NCBI GenBank assembly: GCA_021604585.1
Contig: BQJG01000005.1
Location: 28,842-92,841 of the forward strand
Direction: 5' to 3'
Length of the DNA: 64,000 nucleotides
Origin: Hyphococcus sp.
Lineage (GTDB): Bacteria; Pseudomonadota; Alphaproteobacteria; Caulobacterales; Parvularculaceae
Below are positions 1 to 6,997 of the stretch, one piece after another. A program made the position numbers and the translations under genes. The stretch's first letter is position 1. Every line of letters begins with the position of its first letter. The notes beneath the pieces are model-generated. The model made no database searches and was not told the DNA's origin. It was given only the letters and a program-made list of their open reading frames with translations.

Positions 1-241
1 TCGTCGTATTCGGATGAACGGCGCGCAATTCGCGCATCAAGGTCAGCGTTTCATCGCTGCTGCCGTCATTGACGAATACAATTTCAAACGACTGCGCGAG
101 CCGGCGCATGGTTTTTGACACTGCTTTGTGAAACGCAACGATGTTCGCCGCCTCATTGAAAGCGGGGCAGACAATAGACAGTAGAGCCGGTGCTGACTCA
201 GCTCTTGGGATCAGGCTCGCTTTGGGGAGATCGCTTGTCAT
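1..241 (-). CDS. Glycosyltransferase family 2, N-terminal part (runs off window)
   Basis: Only the first 80 codons are in the window; the gene continues past position 1. The ATG is at 241. After about 20 variable residues comes the GT-A nucleotide-binding strand SIVCPAFNEAANI, then EIVFVNDGSSDETL, which is the classic GT2 nucleotide-sugar binding core (polyprenyl-phosphate mannosyl/glucosyltransferase type). It would transfer a sugar from an NDP- or lipid-linked donor at the cytoplasmic membrane. It is divergent from the GT87-like gene at 326, and the pair may work together on an envelope glycan. The exact acceptor cannot be judged from this fragment. Confidence 0.85.
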   Translation of the reverse strand, partial: MTSDLPKASLIPRAESAPALLSIVCPAFNEAANIVAFHKAVSKTMRRLAQSFEIVFVNDGSSDETLTLMRELRAVHPNTT

Positions 242-325
242 TATCGCCGCGCCTTCCGTCGGAATTGGTTAACCAGCCCCAAACTAAACCTTTCTTTATT
301 TCCTAGTGGTAAACGCGTGGAAGAT

Positions 326-1591
326 ATGACCATCAGCCCGACAGTACCGGAAAAAGCCCCTAACCCCGCACGCTACGCCGGGCGCTTTCCCTTGCTGCAC
401 GGGCTGTTCCTCAACCCGTCCGCCGCCACGCTACGCATCGCCGCCATGGCGGCGCTCGGCCTCTACACCCTTATTCATGTGGCGACGCTGTTAACGTCTC
501 AAAATTTTGTGACGCCCGACAAGTCTGTTGTCGGCGGTGATTTCGTTGTGTTCTGGACCGCGGCCAAGAGTTTATTCGCTGACGGCGCTGCGGCGCTATA
601 TCAACCGGACGCTTTGAATGTGCGCCTTGACGGCGCCTTTCCGTCGCGCGGCGGGTTTTCGCTTTTTTGGGTCTATCCGCCGTCGATCTATTTTCTTTTC
701 GCACCCTTGGCGGCGCTTCCATACCTGCCCGCCCTTTGGGCGTGGATGGCGGCGACAACAGCCATGTTTGGCGCCGCCATGTTGAGCTTATGGCGGGCAA
801 AGCTTCCGCTGCTTATTGCGTTGGCTTCTGCTGCGGCCTTTCAAGGATGGCTCACCGGGCAAATCGGATTCATCACCGCTGCATTGCTTGTGCTTGCTGC
901 AGGATGGGCGGACCGGCGCCCAATGCTCGCGGGGATCGCCGCAGGGTTGCTGACGATCAAGCCGCAGCTCGGTTTGTTGATCCCTGTAGCCTTCGCCGCC
1001 GCCGGATGCTGGCGCGCTTTTGGCGCCGCCGCGGTCACAGGCGTTGCGCTGGCTGCGCTCAGTTTCATCGTTTTAGGCGCGGAAGCCTGGGTTGCATTTT
1101 TCGACGCCTTTTCGGCGCAAAGCGCGCGTATGGGCGAAGCGATTTTTCCTTATCACAAACTGATCTCACCCTACGGATTCGCCATGACGCTGGGCGCGCC
1201 CGCAACCATCGCCGCGTTGACGCAAGCCTTGGCGACAACCGCACTCGCTGCTTTTGTGTTTCTCGTTTGGCGGCGCACAACATCTTGGGAATTGCGCCTG
1301 ATCGCACTGCTCGCCGCTGCGCCCCTGGCGACGCCTTATGCATTTTATTACGAAGCACCGATTTTCATCGCTGCGCTCATGATGCTCGCCAAGCTCGGGA
1401 TCGAAGGTGGCTGGCTGAAGCTTGAGAAACAGGCGCTGATTGCGCTGTGGGCTCTTCCGCTGCTGGCGCCAGGGCCTGTTTGGCTGCCTATCTCTGCCAT
1501 GCTTTCTTTCGCGGCTTTTGCACTGTGTGCACGAAGGGTATTGAGCGAAATTCCACTTCGTCCCTCGATGCGAGAAACTTCTTCCGCCTGA
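326..1591 (+). CDS. GT87/DUF2029-type polytopic glycosyltransferase
   Basis: A membrane protein of about 421 residues with roughly ten hydrophobic segments. The first loop has GGDFVVFWTAAKSLFADG followed by ALYQP, then FWVYPPSIYFLFAPLAALP, and a later TIKPQLGLLIPVAF. This D-W-A...Y, YPP and KPQ pattern is the signature of the GT87 (DUF2029, mannosyltransferase-like) family, which uses polyprenyl-phosphate sugars on the periplasmic side of the membrane. A GTG at 317 is also possible as start; the ATG at 326 is preferred as codon, but neither has a strong ribosome site. It is divergent from the GT2 gene. The sugar and acceptor are unknown. Confidence 0.75.
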   Translation: MTISPTVPEKAPNPARYAGRFPLLHGLFLNPSAATLRIAAMAALGLYTLIHVATLLTSQNFVTPDKSVVGGDFVVFWTAAKSLFADGAAALYQPDALNVRLDGAFPSRGGFSLFWVYPPSIYFLFAPLAALPYLPALWAWMAATTAMFGAAMLSLWRAKLPLLIALASAAAFQGWLTGQIGFITAALLVLAAGWADRRPMLAGIAAGLLTIKPQLGLLIPVAFAAAGCWRAFGAAAVTGVALAALSFIVLGAEAWVAFFDAFSAQSARMGEAIFPYHKLISPYGFAMTLGAPATIAALTQALATTALAAFVFLVWRRTTSWELRLIALLAAAPLATPYAFYYEAPIFIAALMMLAKLGIEGGWLKLEKQALIALWALPLLAPGPVWLPISAMLSFAAFALCARRVLSEIPLRPSMRETSSA

Positions 1592-1602
1592 AAATGCCGC
1601 GC

Positions 1603-1682
1603 CGTCATCCTGAACTTGATTCAGGATCCACTCACAAGCGTTGAGTGGTCAACTGGATTGCGGCTCGGAGGCCGCAATGACG
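1603..1682. repeat. REP-like palindromic element with three hairpins
   Basis: An 80-bp unit lies between the GT87 gene and recR. It is bounded by CGTCAT (1603-1608) and its complement ATGACG (1677-1682). Inside are three hairpins: TCCTGAA/TTCAGGA (1608-1614 with 1620-1626), CCACTCA/TGAGTGG (1628-1634 with 1642-1648) and TTGCGGC/GCCGCAA (1658-1664 with 1671-1677). This cloverleaf plan and the CGTCATCCTGAA start resemble intergenic palindromes common in alphaproteobacteria. It also separates two convergent genes and could act as a bidirectional transcription or decay barrier. Only one copy is visible here. Confidence 0.7.
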
Positions 1683-1727
1683 CAGGAATAAACGAAAGGC
1701 AGACGTTACTTGGAGTAAAGTGGTTTT

Positions 1728-2333
1728 TTAAAAGCTTCGCCTTGCCTTCATCGCGGCGGCAAGCGTCCCCTCATCAAGATAGTCCAATTCGCCGCCGACC
1801 GGCACGCCTTGCGACAGACGCGTCACCTTGATCGCGGAGGATTCAAGATGTTCGGTCAGATAATGCGCCGTGGTCTGACCATCGACGGTGGACGGCAAGG
1901 CGAGCACGATTTCGTTGAGCAAGCCTTCCTTGGCGCGCGCGACGAGCGCGCCCATATGGAGATCGTCGGGACCGACGCCGTCAAGCGGCGACAGCAACCC
2001 GCCGAGCACATGATAGCGGCCTTTGTGCGCGCCGGCGCGTTCCAGCGCCCAGAGGTCGCCCACATCCTGAACCACGCAAAGGACGGAAGAGTCGCGATCC
2101 GTATCGGCGCAGACGGCGCAGGGATCAATCGAATCCCAGTTGCCGCAGACGGCGCAAGCTTTGACTTTGTTCGCCGCATCATCGAGGGCGAAGACGAGCG
2201 GACGCATCACCGGCTCGCGTTTTTTTAAAAGATACAGCGCCGCGCGCTTGGCCGAGCGCGGTCCCAGCCCCGGCATCTTTGCAAGGAGATCAATGAGGCG
2301 CTGTAACTCGGGACCGATGGGGGATGCGGGCAT
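1728..2333 (-). CDS. recR: Recombination mediator protein RecR
   Basis: 201 residues, the usual RecR length. The N-terminal helix-hairpin-helix MPGLGPRSAKR (20-30) binds DNA, a four-cysteine zinc module follows (C60, C63, C72, C75), then a Toprim domain from about residue 83 (VVQDVGDLWALER) and a C-terminal YLDEGTL region. RecR acts with RecO and RecF to load RecA at gaps in DNA. It is the last gene of the dnaX-ybaB-recR cluster. Its ATG follows the stop of the mrr gene by a single base, so translation is probably coupled to that gene. Confidence 0.96.
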   Translation of the reverse strand: MPASPIGPELQRLIDLLAKMPGLGPRSAKRAALYLLKKREPVMRPLVFALDDAANKVKACAVCGNWDSIDPCAVCADTDRDSSVLCVVQDVGDLWALERAGAHKGRYHVLGGLLSPLDGVGPDDLHMGALVARAKEGLLNEIVLALPSTVDGQTTAHYLTEHLESSAIKVTRLSQGVPVGGELDYLDEGTLAAAMKARRSF

Positions 2334-2334
2334 G

Positions 2335-3243
2335 CTAACTCAGCTCGAAAAAATCTTCGTCGAGTTTTTTCACATGAAATGTCTCTTCAGTACGACAACC
2401 AATTCCATATCTAATCATCAGTTTCGCCAAATGATTTCCGTCGATCAGCACAATTCTAGACCCCAGAGATTCGGCCGTTTGAATTGCTGACGGGGTAAAC
2501 GCGGATGTCGTGAAGAATATTCCCTTTTGCGCCCGTTTAATGTTTAAGGCGCCAAAAAAATCACGAATAGCGCCAGACCCAACAGTATTACCATCAGCAT
2601 ATCGTTTCGCCTGCAAATAAATTTGATCGACGCCTAATGCGTCTTGGTCGATGACGCCGTCAACACCATTATCACCGGACTGCCCAAGAGAACGTCCAGC
2701 GTCCTCAATGGATCCCCCGTACCCCATGGCAATTAGCAAGTCGACAATAAGAGCCTCAAAGAATCGCGGGGTTGCGCGCCGAACCTTGTCAAGCAATTCC
2801 GCCGCAAGAGTATTCTGCAGTTTCTTGAATTCCAAACGAATGATTTCATCCGGGGTTGCCTCAATTTCTTGAGGGAAATCTTGTTCTTCCAAAGCCGTTG
2901 AATCTTTTGATCGAGATTGAAAGTCACGAAATTCAGAAAATTCTTTCAAAAACGAATTATCGATTTTTCTGTCACTATGGAGAGCTTGCCTACCTCGTTC
3001 AGTTAGCGCGAAGTGACCGCGTTTCGTATACTCGACTAGCCCGGCTTGTTTTAAATATGTCTTCGCCCAATGAACTCTGTTCGCGAGCACCGTTTCCTTT
3101 CCGCTAGACAGCGTCTCATTCAATTCATTTTCGGTCAAGTTGAGTATTTGGCCGATGTCAAGAATAACATCGCGAATACTCCTTTCGCCTTGCGACGCGG
3201 AAACCAGCACTGGCTTCATCAAAGTTTGATAATCGGGAATCAT
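2335..3243 (-). CDS. mrr: Mrr-family restriction endonuclease inserted in the dnaX-recR operon
   Basis: 302 residues. The N-terminal part (about 1-95) looks like the winged-helix Mrr_N domain, ending in ALTERGRQAL. The C-terminal half is the Mrr catalytic PD-(D/E)xK fold: FFEALIVDLLIAMGYGG (161-177), DNGVDGVID (191-199, acidic residues D191 and D195) and the Q211-A-K213 motif in YLQAKRY. Mrr enzymes cut modified DNA and need no methylase partner. The gene lies exactly between ybaB and recR, which are normally adjacent, and its base composition is visibly AT-richer than its neighbours. That suggests acquisition into an existing operon. The ATG at 3243 lies 13 bases after the ybaB stop. Confidence 0.9.
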   Translation of the reverse strand: MIPDYQTLMKPVLVSASQGERSIRDVILDIGQILNLTENELNETLSSGKETVLANRVHWAKTYLKQAGLVEYTKRGHFALTERGRQALHSDRKIDNSFLKEFSEFRDFQSRSKDSTALEEQDFPQEIEATPDEIIRLEFKKLQNTLAAELLDKVRRATPRFFEALIVDLLIAMGYGGSIEDAGRSLGQSGDNGVDGVIDQDALGVDQIYLQAKRYADGNTVGSGAIRDFFGALNIKRAQKGIFFTTSAFTPSAIQTAESLGSRIVLIDGNHLAKLMIRYGIGCRTEETFHVKKLDEDFFELS

Positions 3244-3256
3244 GGGGAGTTAAGCC

Positions 3257-3577
3257 CTAAAACGGCAGCTTCATGCCGGGCGGGAGCGGCATGCCCGCGG
3301 TCATGTTTTTCATCTGCTCTTCGGACTGTTTTTCGAGTTTTGATTTGGCGTCATTGATCGCCGCGGCAATGAGGTCTTCGAGGATTTCCGCGTCGCCTTC
3401 CTTCATCAGCGAGCGTTCAATGGCGACGGCTTTGGCGTAGCCTTTACCGTTCAACACCACCCTGACCATGCCGGCGCCGGCCTCGCCCGTTGCCTCAAGA
3501 TCGGCGATTTTTTCCTGCATCTCTTTCATCTTGGCCTGCATTTGCCCGGCCTGTTTCATCAGCTCATTCAAGTCCAT
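3257..3577 (-). CDS. ybaB: YbaB/EbfC nucleoid-associated protein
   Basis: 106 residues, the normal size. The N-terminus has the long amphipathic helix MDLNELMKQAGQMQAKMKEM, then VRVVLNGKGYAKAVAIE and EDLIAAAINDAK, which match the YbaB DNA-binding fold. The dimer is a sequence-tolerant DNA clamp. The ATG overlaps the dnaX stop by one base (TAATG), so it is translationally coupled to dnaX, as in most bacteria. The C-terminal tail is rich in M, P and G, as is usual for the family. Confidence 0.95.
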   Translation of the reverse strand: MDLNELMKQAGQMQAKMKEMQEKIADLEATGEAGAGMVRVVLNGKGYAKAVAIERSLMKEGDAEILEDLIAAAINDAKSKLEKQSEEQMKNMTAGMPLPPGMKLPF

Positions 3578-5379
3578 TACGCTTTTCCTGTTTCTTTGCG
3601 CGCTGCGACGGCATCGGCCACCGCTTCGTCATCGGGGTCGATGGGCGCGTCCTCTTCGATCTCGTCGGGGGCGGGCGCCATTGCGTTCTCCGCCTCGCGG
3701 ATCGCAGTGACTTCGGCGCCCGGAAAGAGTTCCAGCGCGCGTTTGACCATGGGGTGATCCATCACCTCGCGCTCGCGCGCGCCGCGCAGGGTCTCCTCGC
3801 CCTGATGTTCCGATGTGACGGAGACGATCCACGCCTTGCCGGTCCATTCCTTCAAGCGCTGGGTCAGCCGATTGGCGAGATCGCCAGGCGCATCGTCATG
3901 CAGGCGCAGCTCGATCCGCCCCGGGGCGAACGAAATGATATGCACATAGGATTCTAGCTCAGTGCGCAGTTTCGCGTCGCGCTTTTCACCGGCGAGGCGC
4001 ACCACATCTGCAAAGGCGCGCAGCCAGGGCGAGCCGTCCGCTGGACGCTGCGAGAGCGGCGGCTGGATGTCGATGATTTGCACAGTGGCTTTTTTTTCGC
4101 CCACATGAACGTCGCGCGCTTCACTCGGCGCGCGCGACGGCGCCGATTTCTGCTCGCGGCTTACCGGGCCGCCGGAACTATTTTTTTTTAAGGCGCGCAA
4201 AGCCTCATCCGGCGTCGGCAGGTCTGCAGCAAAGCACAAGCGAATGAGCGCCATCTCGCCAGCGGCGGCGGCGTCCGGCGCCATTTGCGTTTCCGTCAGA
4301 CCCTTCATCAGCAGTGACCAGACGCGGGTCAGTGCATTTATTTCAAGCCCGCCCGCCAGCGTTTTTGCCCGCTCTGCATCGGCTTCACCGGCCGGGCCGT
4401 GGCTTGCAGCAGAGGGGCCCGCCGCCTTGATCCGCGTCAGCAAGTGGGTGAGGTCGAGAAGGTCGCGCAGAATTTGCGCGGGCTCAGCGCCGGAATCGAA
4501 TTGTGCGCGGAAATTTTCCAGCGCCGATTTCGCGTCGCCCTTCATGGCCGCTTCCAAGAGCGACCATACGGAGGACCGGTCAGCCAGACCCAACATGTCG
4601 CGCACCATATCGGCGCTAACGATGTCCCCGCCTTGCGCCGCATGCTGAACAATCGCCTGATCAAGGATCGACAATGCATCGCGCACCGACCCTTCAGCGG
4701 CGCGGGCGATCATCCACAATCCGTCGCGATCGATCTTGACGTTTTCCTTATCAGCGATGGTCGACAGGTGATCGGTCAACACTTCCGGGTCGATGCGGCG
4801 CAAATCGAAACGCTGACAGCGCGACAGCACGGTTACGGGAAGCTTCCGGATTTCCGTCGTGGCGAAAATAAACTTCACATGGGGCGGCGGCTCTTCAAGC
4901 GTTTTCAACAGCGCATTGAACGCCGCCGTCGACAGCATGTGAACTTCGTCGATGATGTAGACTTTGTAGCGCGCTTCAATCGGCGCGTAACGCACGCCCT
5001 CAATCAATTCGCGAATATCGCCGACGCCGGTGCGCGAGGCGGCGTCCATTTCCATCACATCTGGGTGGCGCGATTCCGCAATTGCCTTGCAGTGGCGGCC
5101 CTCGATGCTCAGCTCCATTTGCGGGCCATTATCCACGCCATCGGGACCGAAATAATTCAGGGCCCGGGCGAGAATGCGAGCGGTCGTGGTTTTCCCCACT
5201 CCGCGAACACCGGTCAGAATGTAAGCATGGGCGATACGGTTCGCGGCGAAGGCGTTTTTCAGCGTCTTCACCATCGGCCCGTGGCCGATCAGGTCTTCAA
5301 AATTCTGCGGACGATATTTGCGCGCCAGCACCTGATAGGCGCCGCCGTTCTTGTCCTGCGATTTTTCCTTATCCGCCAT
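3577..5379 (-). CDS. dnaX: DNA polymerase III subunit tau/gamma
   Basis: 600 residues. A clamp-loader AAA+ ATPase module comes first: Walker A GVRGVGKTTTAR at about 57-68, Walker B YIIDEVHML at about 142-150, and sensor/arginine-finger regions after it. Domain III and an alphaproteobacterial-style C-terminal region follow, the latter binding polymerase. The zinc-ligand cysteines of E. coli DnaX are mostly absent (only the HCKAI cysteine remains), which I recall as usual in alphaproteobacteria. Codons 397-400 contain an A9 run (4181-4189, read as A on this strand) where both alternative frames stop almost at once, so a gamma-like product is possible. It is first in the dnaX-ybaB-mrr-recR unit. 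Confidence 0.96.
   Translation of the reverse strand: MADKEKSQDKNGGAYQVLARKYRPQNFEDLIGHGPMVKTLKNAFAANRIAHAYILTGVRGVGKTTTARILARALNYFGPDGVDNGPQMELSIEGRHCKAIAESRHPDVMEMDAASRTGVGDIRELIEGVRYAPIEARYKVYIIDEVHMLSTAAFNALLKTLEEPPPHVKFIFATTEIRKLPVTVLSRCQRFDLRRIDPEVLTDHLSTIADKENVKIDRDGLWMIARAAEGSVRDALSILDQAIVQHAAQGGDIVSADMVRDMLGLADRSSVWSLLEAAMKGDAKSALENFRAQFDSGAEPAQILRDLLDLTHLLTRIKAAGPSAASHGPAGEADAERAKTLAGGLEINALTRVWSLLMKGLTETQMAPDAAAAGEMALIRLCFAADLPTPDEALRALKKNSSGGPVSREQKSAPSRAPSEARDVHVGEKKATVQIIDIQPPLSQRPADGSPWLRAFADVVRLAGEKRDAKLRTELESYVHIISFAPGRIELRLHDDAPGDLANRLTQRLKEWTGKAWIVSVTSEHQGEETLRGAREREVMDHPMVKRALELFPGAEVTAIREAENAMAPAPDEIEEDAPIDPDDEAVADAVAARKETGKA
4181..4191 (-). promoter_or_regulatory. A9 slippery tract in dnaX (candidate gamma-subunit frameshift site)
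   Basis: On the coding strand the sequence reads GCC TTA AAA AAA AAT AGT TCC, giving nine A residues in a row across codons 397-400. A -1 ribosomal shift, or one extra A in the transcript, reads TTA AAA AAA AAA TAG and stops at once, giving a 400-residue protein. One A fewer gives ATA GTT CCG GCG GCC CGG TAA, also a quick stop. E. coli makes gamma by -1 shifting on A AAA AAG, and Thermus by transcriptional slippage on A9. Use of the site here is inferred. Confidence 0.6.
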
Positions 5380-5427
5380 TTAACCCAAACCTCACGCCGG
5401 CGAGTATGGCTGGGCGGCGCGCCCGCC

Positions 5428-5694
5428 TCAACCGTCCTTTTTCACCGGAGTTTTCTGGCGTTTCAGAAAGGCCGCGTCCGCCTCGCGCTGATACTGGAAA
5501 ACCTTGTCGAACGAAACGCCGAAAACCGCCGCAATGCGAAACGCCGCCTCAAGCGAGGGGGCGTATTTGCCCTTCTCGATGGCGGCGATGGTCTGGCGGG
5601 TGACGCCGATGCGATCCGCGAGGTCGCTTTGCGAGATATCGCCATGCTCGGCGCGCAGGACGCGAATGCGATTGCTGATCGGGGTTTTTCCCAT
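5428..5694 (-). CDS. XRE-family helix-turn-helix repressor
   Basis: 88 residues. The whole N-terminal two thirds is one Cro/C1-type helix-turn-helix: RIRVLRAEHGDISQSDLADR, then IGVTRQTIAAIEKGKYAPSL and AFRIAAVFGVSFDKVF. No ligand domain is visible; a short basic tail follows. The ATG lies 6 bases after the stop of the membrane protein gene 5709-6108, so the two form an operon. Small HTH proteins paired with a membrane protein usually control their own promoter; the promoter at 6139-6167 has matching palindromic sequence. The true target set is unknown. Confidence 0.88.
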   Translation of the reverse strand: MGKTPISNRIRVLRAEHGDISQSDLADRIGVTRQTIAAIEKGKYAPSLEAAFRIAAVFGVSFDKVFQYQREADAAFLKRQKTPVKKDG

Positions 5695-5700
5695 GCCTGA

Positions 5701-6108
5701 TCAGGATCCTCGGCGGTACAAGAAAACCTCGAATGCATTCTTTGCGATCTCCGATGCTGCAAGCCCGAGAAAGAGTATGTTGGCGACAAGATAGTATCCT
5801 TGCGTCAGCGCGACAGCGAGCGCCCCCAGCGCCCATGCCCCAAGCACAAAACCCGCCACCTCTTCAGCGCGGAGGGTGATGCGCCGGTCGCGCTCGTCGG
5901 CAGCTTCATCACCTGACCTCGCGGCGAAAATCGCCACCAGAATATGTGCGATCACCACGATCACCACGAATCCGATAATCGTCCCAAACATCGCTGCAGT
6001 CGTTCCGGCGCCAAAGCTCTCCGCCTCACGCAATTCAAATGCATAGCTGCCGAAAACCCACAGCATTGCGACAAGCACAATCCACGAACTCAATTCCCGA
6101 AAAGACAT
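5701..6108 (-). CDS. Small four-helix membrane protein paired with HTH repressor
   Basis: 135 residues from the ATG at 6108, which has a perfect AGGAGG ribosome site at 6115-6120; a longer frame to 6138 is less likely. Hydrophobic segments are at about residues 9-25, 37-60, 84-103 and 108-126. Between segments 2 and 3 lies a charged loop, RSGDEAADERDRRITLRAEE, of the kind seen in DUF2178-like membrane partners of XRE regulators. No catalytic residues are recognised. It is co-transcribed with the HTH gene and may modulate it. Function unknown. Confidence 0.75.
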   Translation of the reverse strand: MSFRELSSWIVLVAMLWVFGSYAFELREAESFGAGTTAAMFGTIIGFVVIVVIAHILVAIFAARSGDEAADERDRRITLRAEEVAGFVLGAWALGALAVALTQGYYLVANILFLGLAASEIAKNAFEVFLYRRGS

Positions 6109-6138
6109 GCGCCACCTCCTGTCTGCTTTACTTTCCAT

Positions 6139-6167
6139 AATGTATATACTACTTTACATTTTGTCAA
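6139..6167 (-). promoter_or_regulatory. Promoter and candidate operator of the membrane protein/HTH operon
   Basis: On the minus strand a perfect TTGACA (-35, 6162-6167) is followed after 17 bases by TACATT (-10, 6139-6144). The spacer holds a perfect GTATATAC palindrome (6142-6149) and outer ATGTA/TACAT arms (6140-6144 with 6155-6159). A repressor bound there would cover the -10 element. The likely binder is the HTH protein encoded second in the operon. This is inference from position and symmetry. Confidence 0.6.
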
Positions 6168-6244
6168 GAAAATTCTCCAAGAACGGGCGCACGTCCCCAA
6201 GCATGGCAATGAAAACAATGACTAAGCTGTCGGAAAATCAAGGT

Positions 6245-6335
6245 GGAAGACTGAACGACCCGCGCTCAAAACTCGTTGTGGCTGCTTCCTTCCGGATCTG
6301 ACCAGGTTGGCGAGAAGCTCGTCCGCCAGCCTTCC
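6245..6335 (-). ncRNA. ffs: Signal recognition particle RNA, small bacterial type (4.5S)
   Basis: The minus strand carries the invariant SRP apical core: ACCTGGTCAGATCCGGAAGG followed by AAGCAGCC (about 6279-6306), nearly identical to E. coli 4.5S RNA. The outer ends pair: GGAAG at 6335-6331 with CTTCC at 6249-6245, and GGACGAG with TCGTTC further in, giving a single long hairpin of about 91 nt. The RNA binds Ffh and targets membrane proteins. In many alphaproteobacteria ffs lies just upstream of dnaX, as here. Ends are set from pairing and the promoter and could be off by a few bases. Confidence 0.93.
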
Positions 6336-6342
6336 GCCGCCT

Positions 6343-6371
6343 TATATCTGCGCTCAGCTTCGTGATTGCAA
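6343..6371 (-). promoter_or_regulatory. Candidate promoter of ffs
   Basis: A TTGCAA (-35) at 6366-6371 is followed after 17 bases by GATATA (-10) at 6343-6348 on the minus strand. Transcription would start near 6336, which matches the first paired base of the SRP RNA. Confidence 0.55.
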
Positions 6372-6454
6372 GTGGGAAGCTTGTGATGCGGAGGGCGAGG
6401 CGCCCTATGATAGGACCGCCGAAATCTCTTCGACAGGGCAATCAGGGGCGACAC

Positions 6455-6958
6455 ATGAATCGCATTATCTCACTTTTTCCATGGGCTGGCGGGCTTTTCA
6501 TCTCGGGAATTTTTCTGGATTCATTGCGTTTCAAGTTCACCGGGCATCCAACGCCGAAGCATATTTTTACAACTCTGCGCGAATGGTCCGGCGTTGACTT
6601 GTTCTACCCGGCAGGGCCGTGGATTATCGGTCTCGGTGAATTAATGGCTTCGCTCTTGTTGATTGGCTTGCCTGTCGTCTTTTTGCTGGCGAACAAACGC
6701 ACGCTCATCGCGCCGTCGCAATTTCTCGGCGCGCTCATCGCACTCGGGATTATGAGCGGGGCGATCACTTTCCACTTGTTCACACCGCTCGGCATTCAAA
6801 CCCCTGTGGAGTGGAGCGGCGATACGCCAACCAAATTCTCTGGCGCGCTATTCTATTCGGCGTGTGCAAGCTGGGCGCTGGCGCTGGTGATTCTGTTCAT
6901 TCACCGCAACGCCGTCGCCACATTGACAGGATTCTTCGGCAAGCCGGGCAGCGCATGA
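6455..6958 (+). CDS. DoxX-like four-helix membrane protein
   Basis: 167 residues from the ATG at 6455, preceded by AGGGG at a suitable distance; the frame is open further upstream but overlaps the ffs promoter. Four hydrophobic segments are visible (about residues 5-22, 48-70, 80-100 and 130-152). The second begins GPWIIGLGELMASLLLIGLP, and the third contains ALIALGIMSGAITFHLF. This layout resembles the DoxX/SURF4-like family, but no diagnostic residue can be named. It is followed closely by nudC on the same strand. Function unknown. Confidence 0.6.
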   Translation: MNRIISLFPWAGGLFISGIFLDSLRFKFTGHPTPKHIFTTLREWSGVDLFYPAGPWIIGLGELMASLLLIGLPVVFLLANKRTLIAPSQFLGALIALGIMSGAITFHLFTPLGIQTPVEWSGDTPTKFSGALFYSACASWALALVILFIHRNAVATLTGFFGKPGSA

Positions 6959-6997
6959 GACTTGCCTAGGCGTTCATCGCTTGCCACAAAAGCAGGC

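Noticed and set aside
2335..3243. Complete restriction-modification system
   Set aside because: Only an Mrr-type nuclease is present, without a methylase or specificity gene; Mrr enzymes cut modified DNA and need no partner.
4399..5700. 433-codon plus-strand open frame opposite dnaX
   Set aside because: It mirrors the well-defined dnaX and HTH genes, is rich in R, H and Q, and has no ribosome site or domain.
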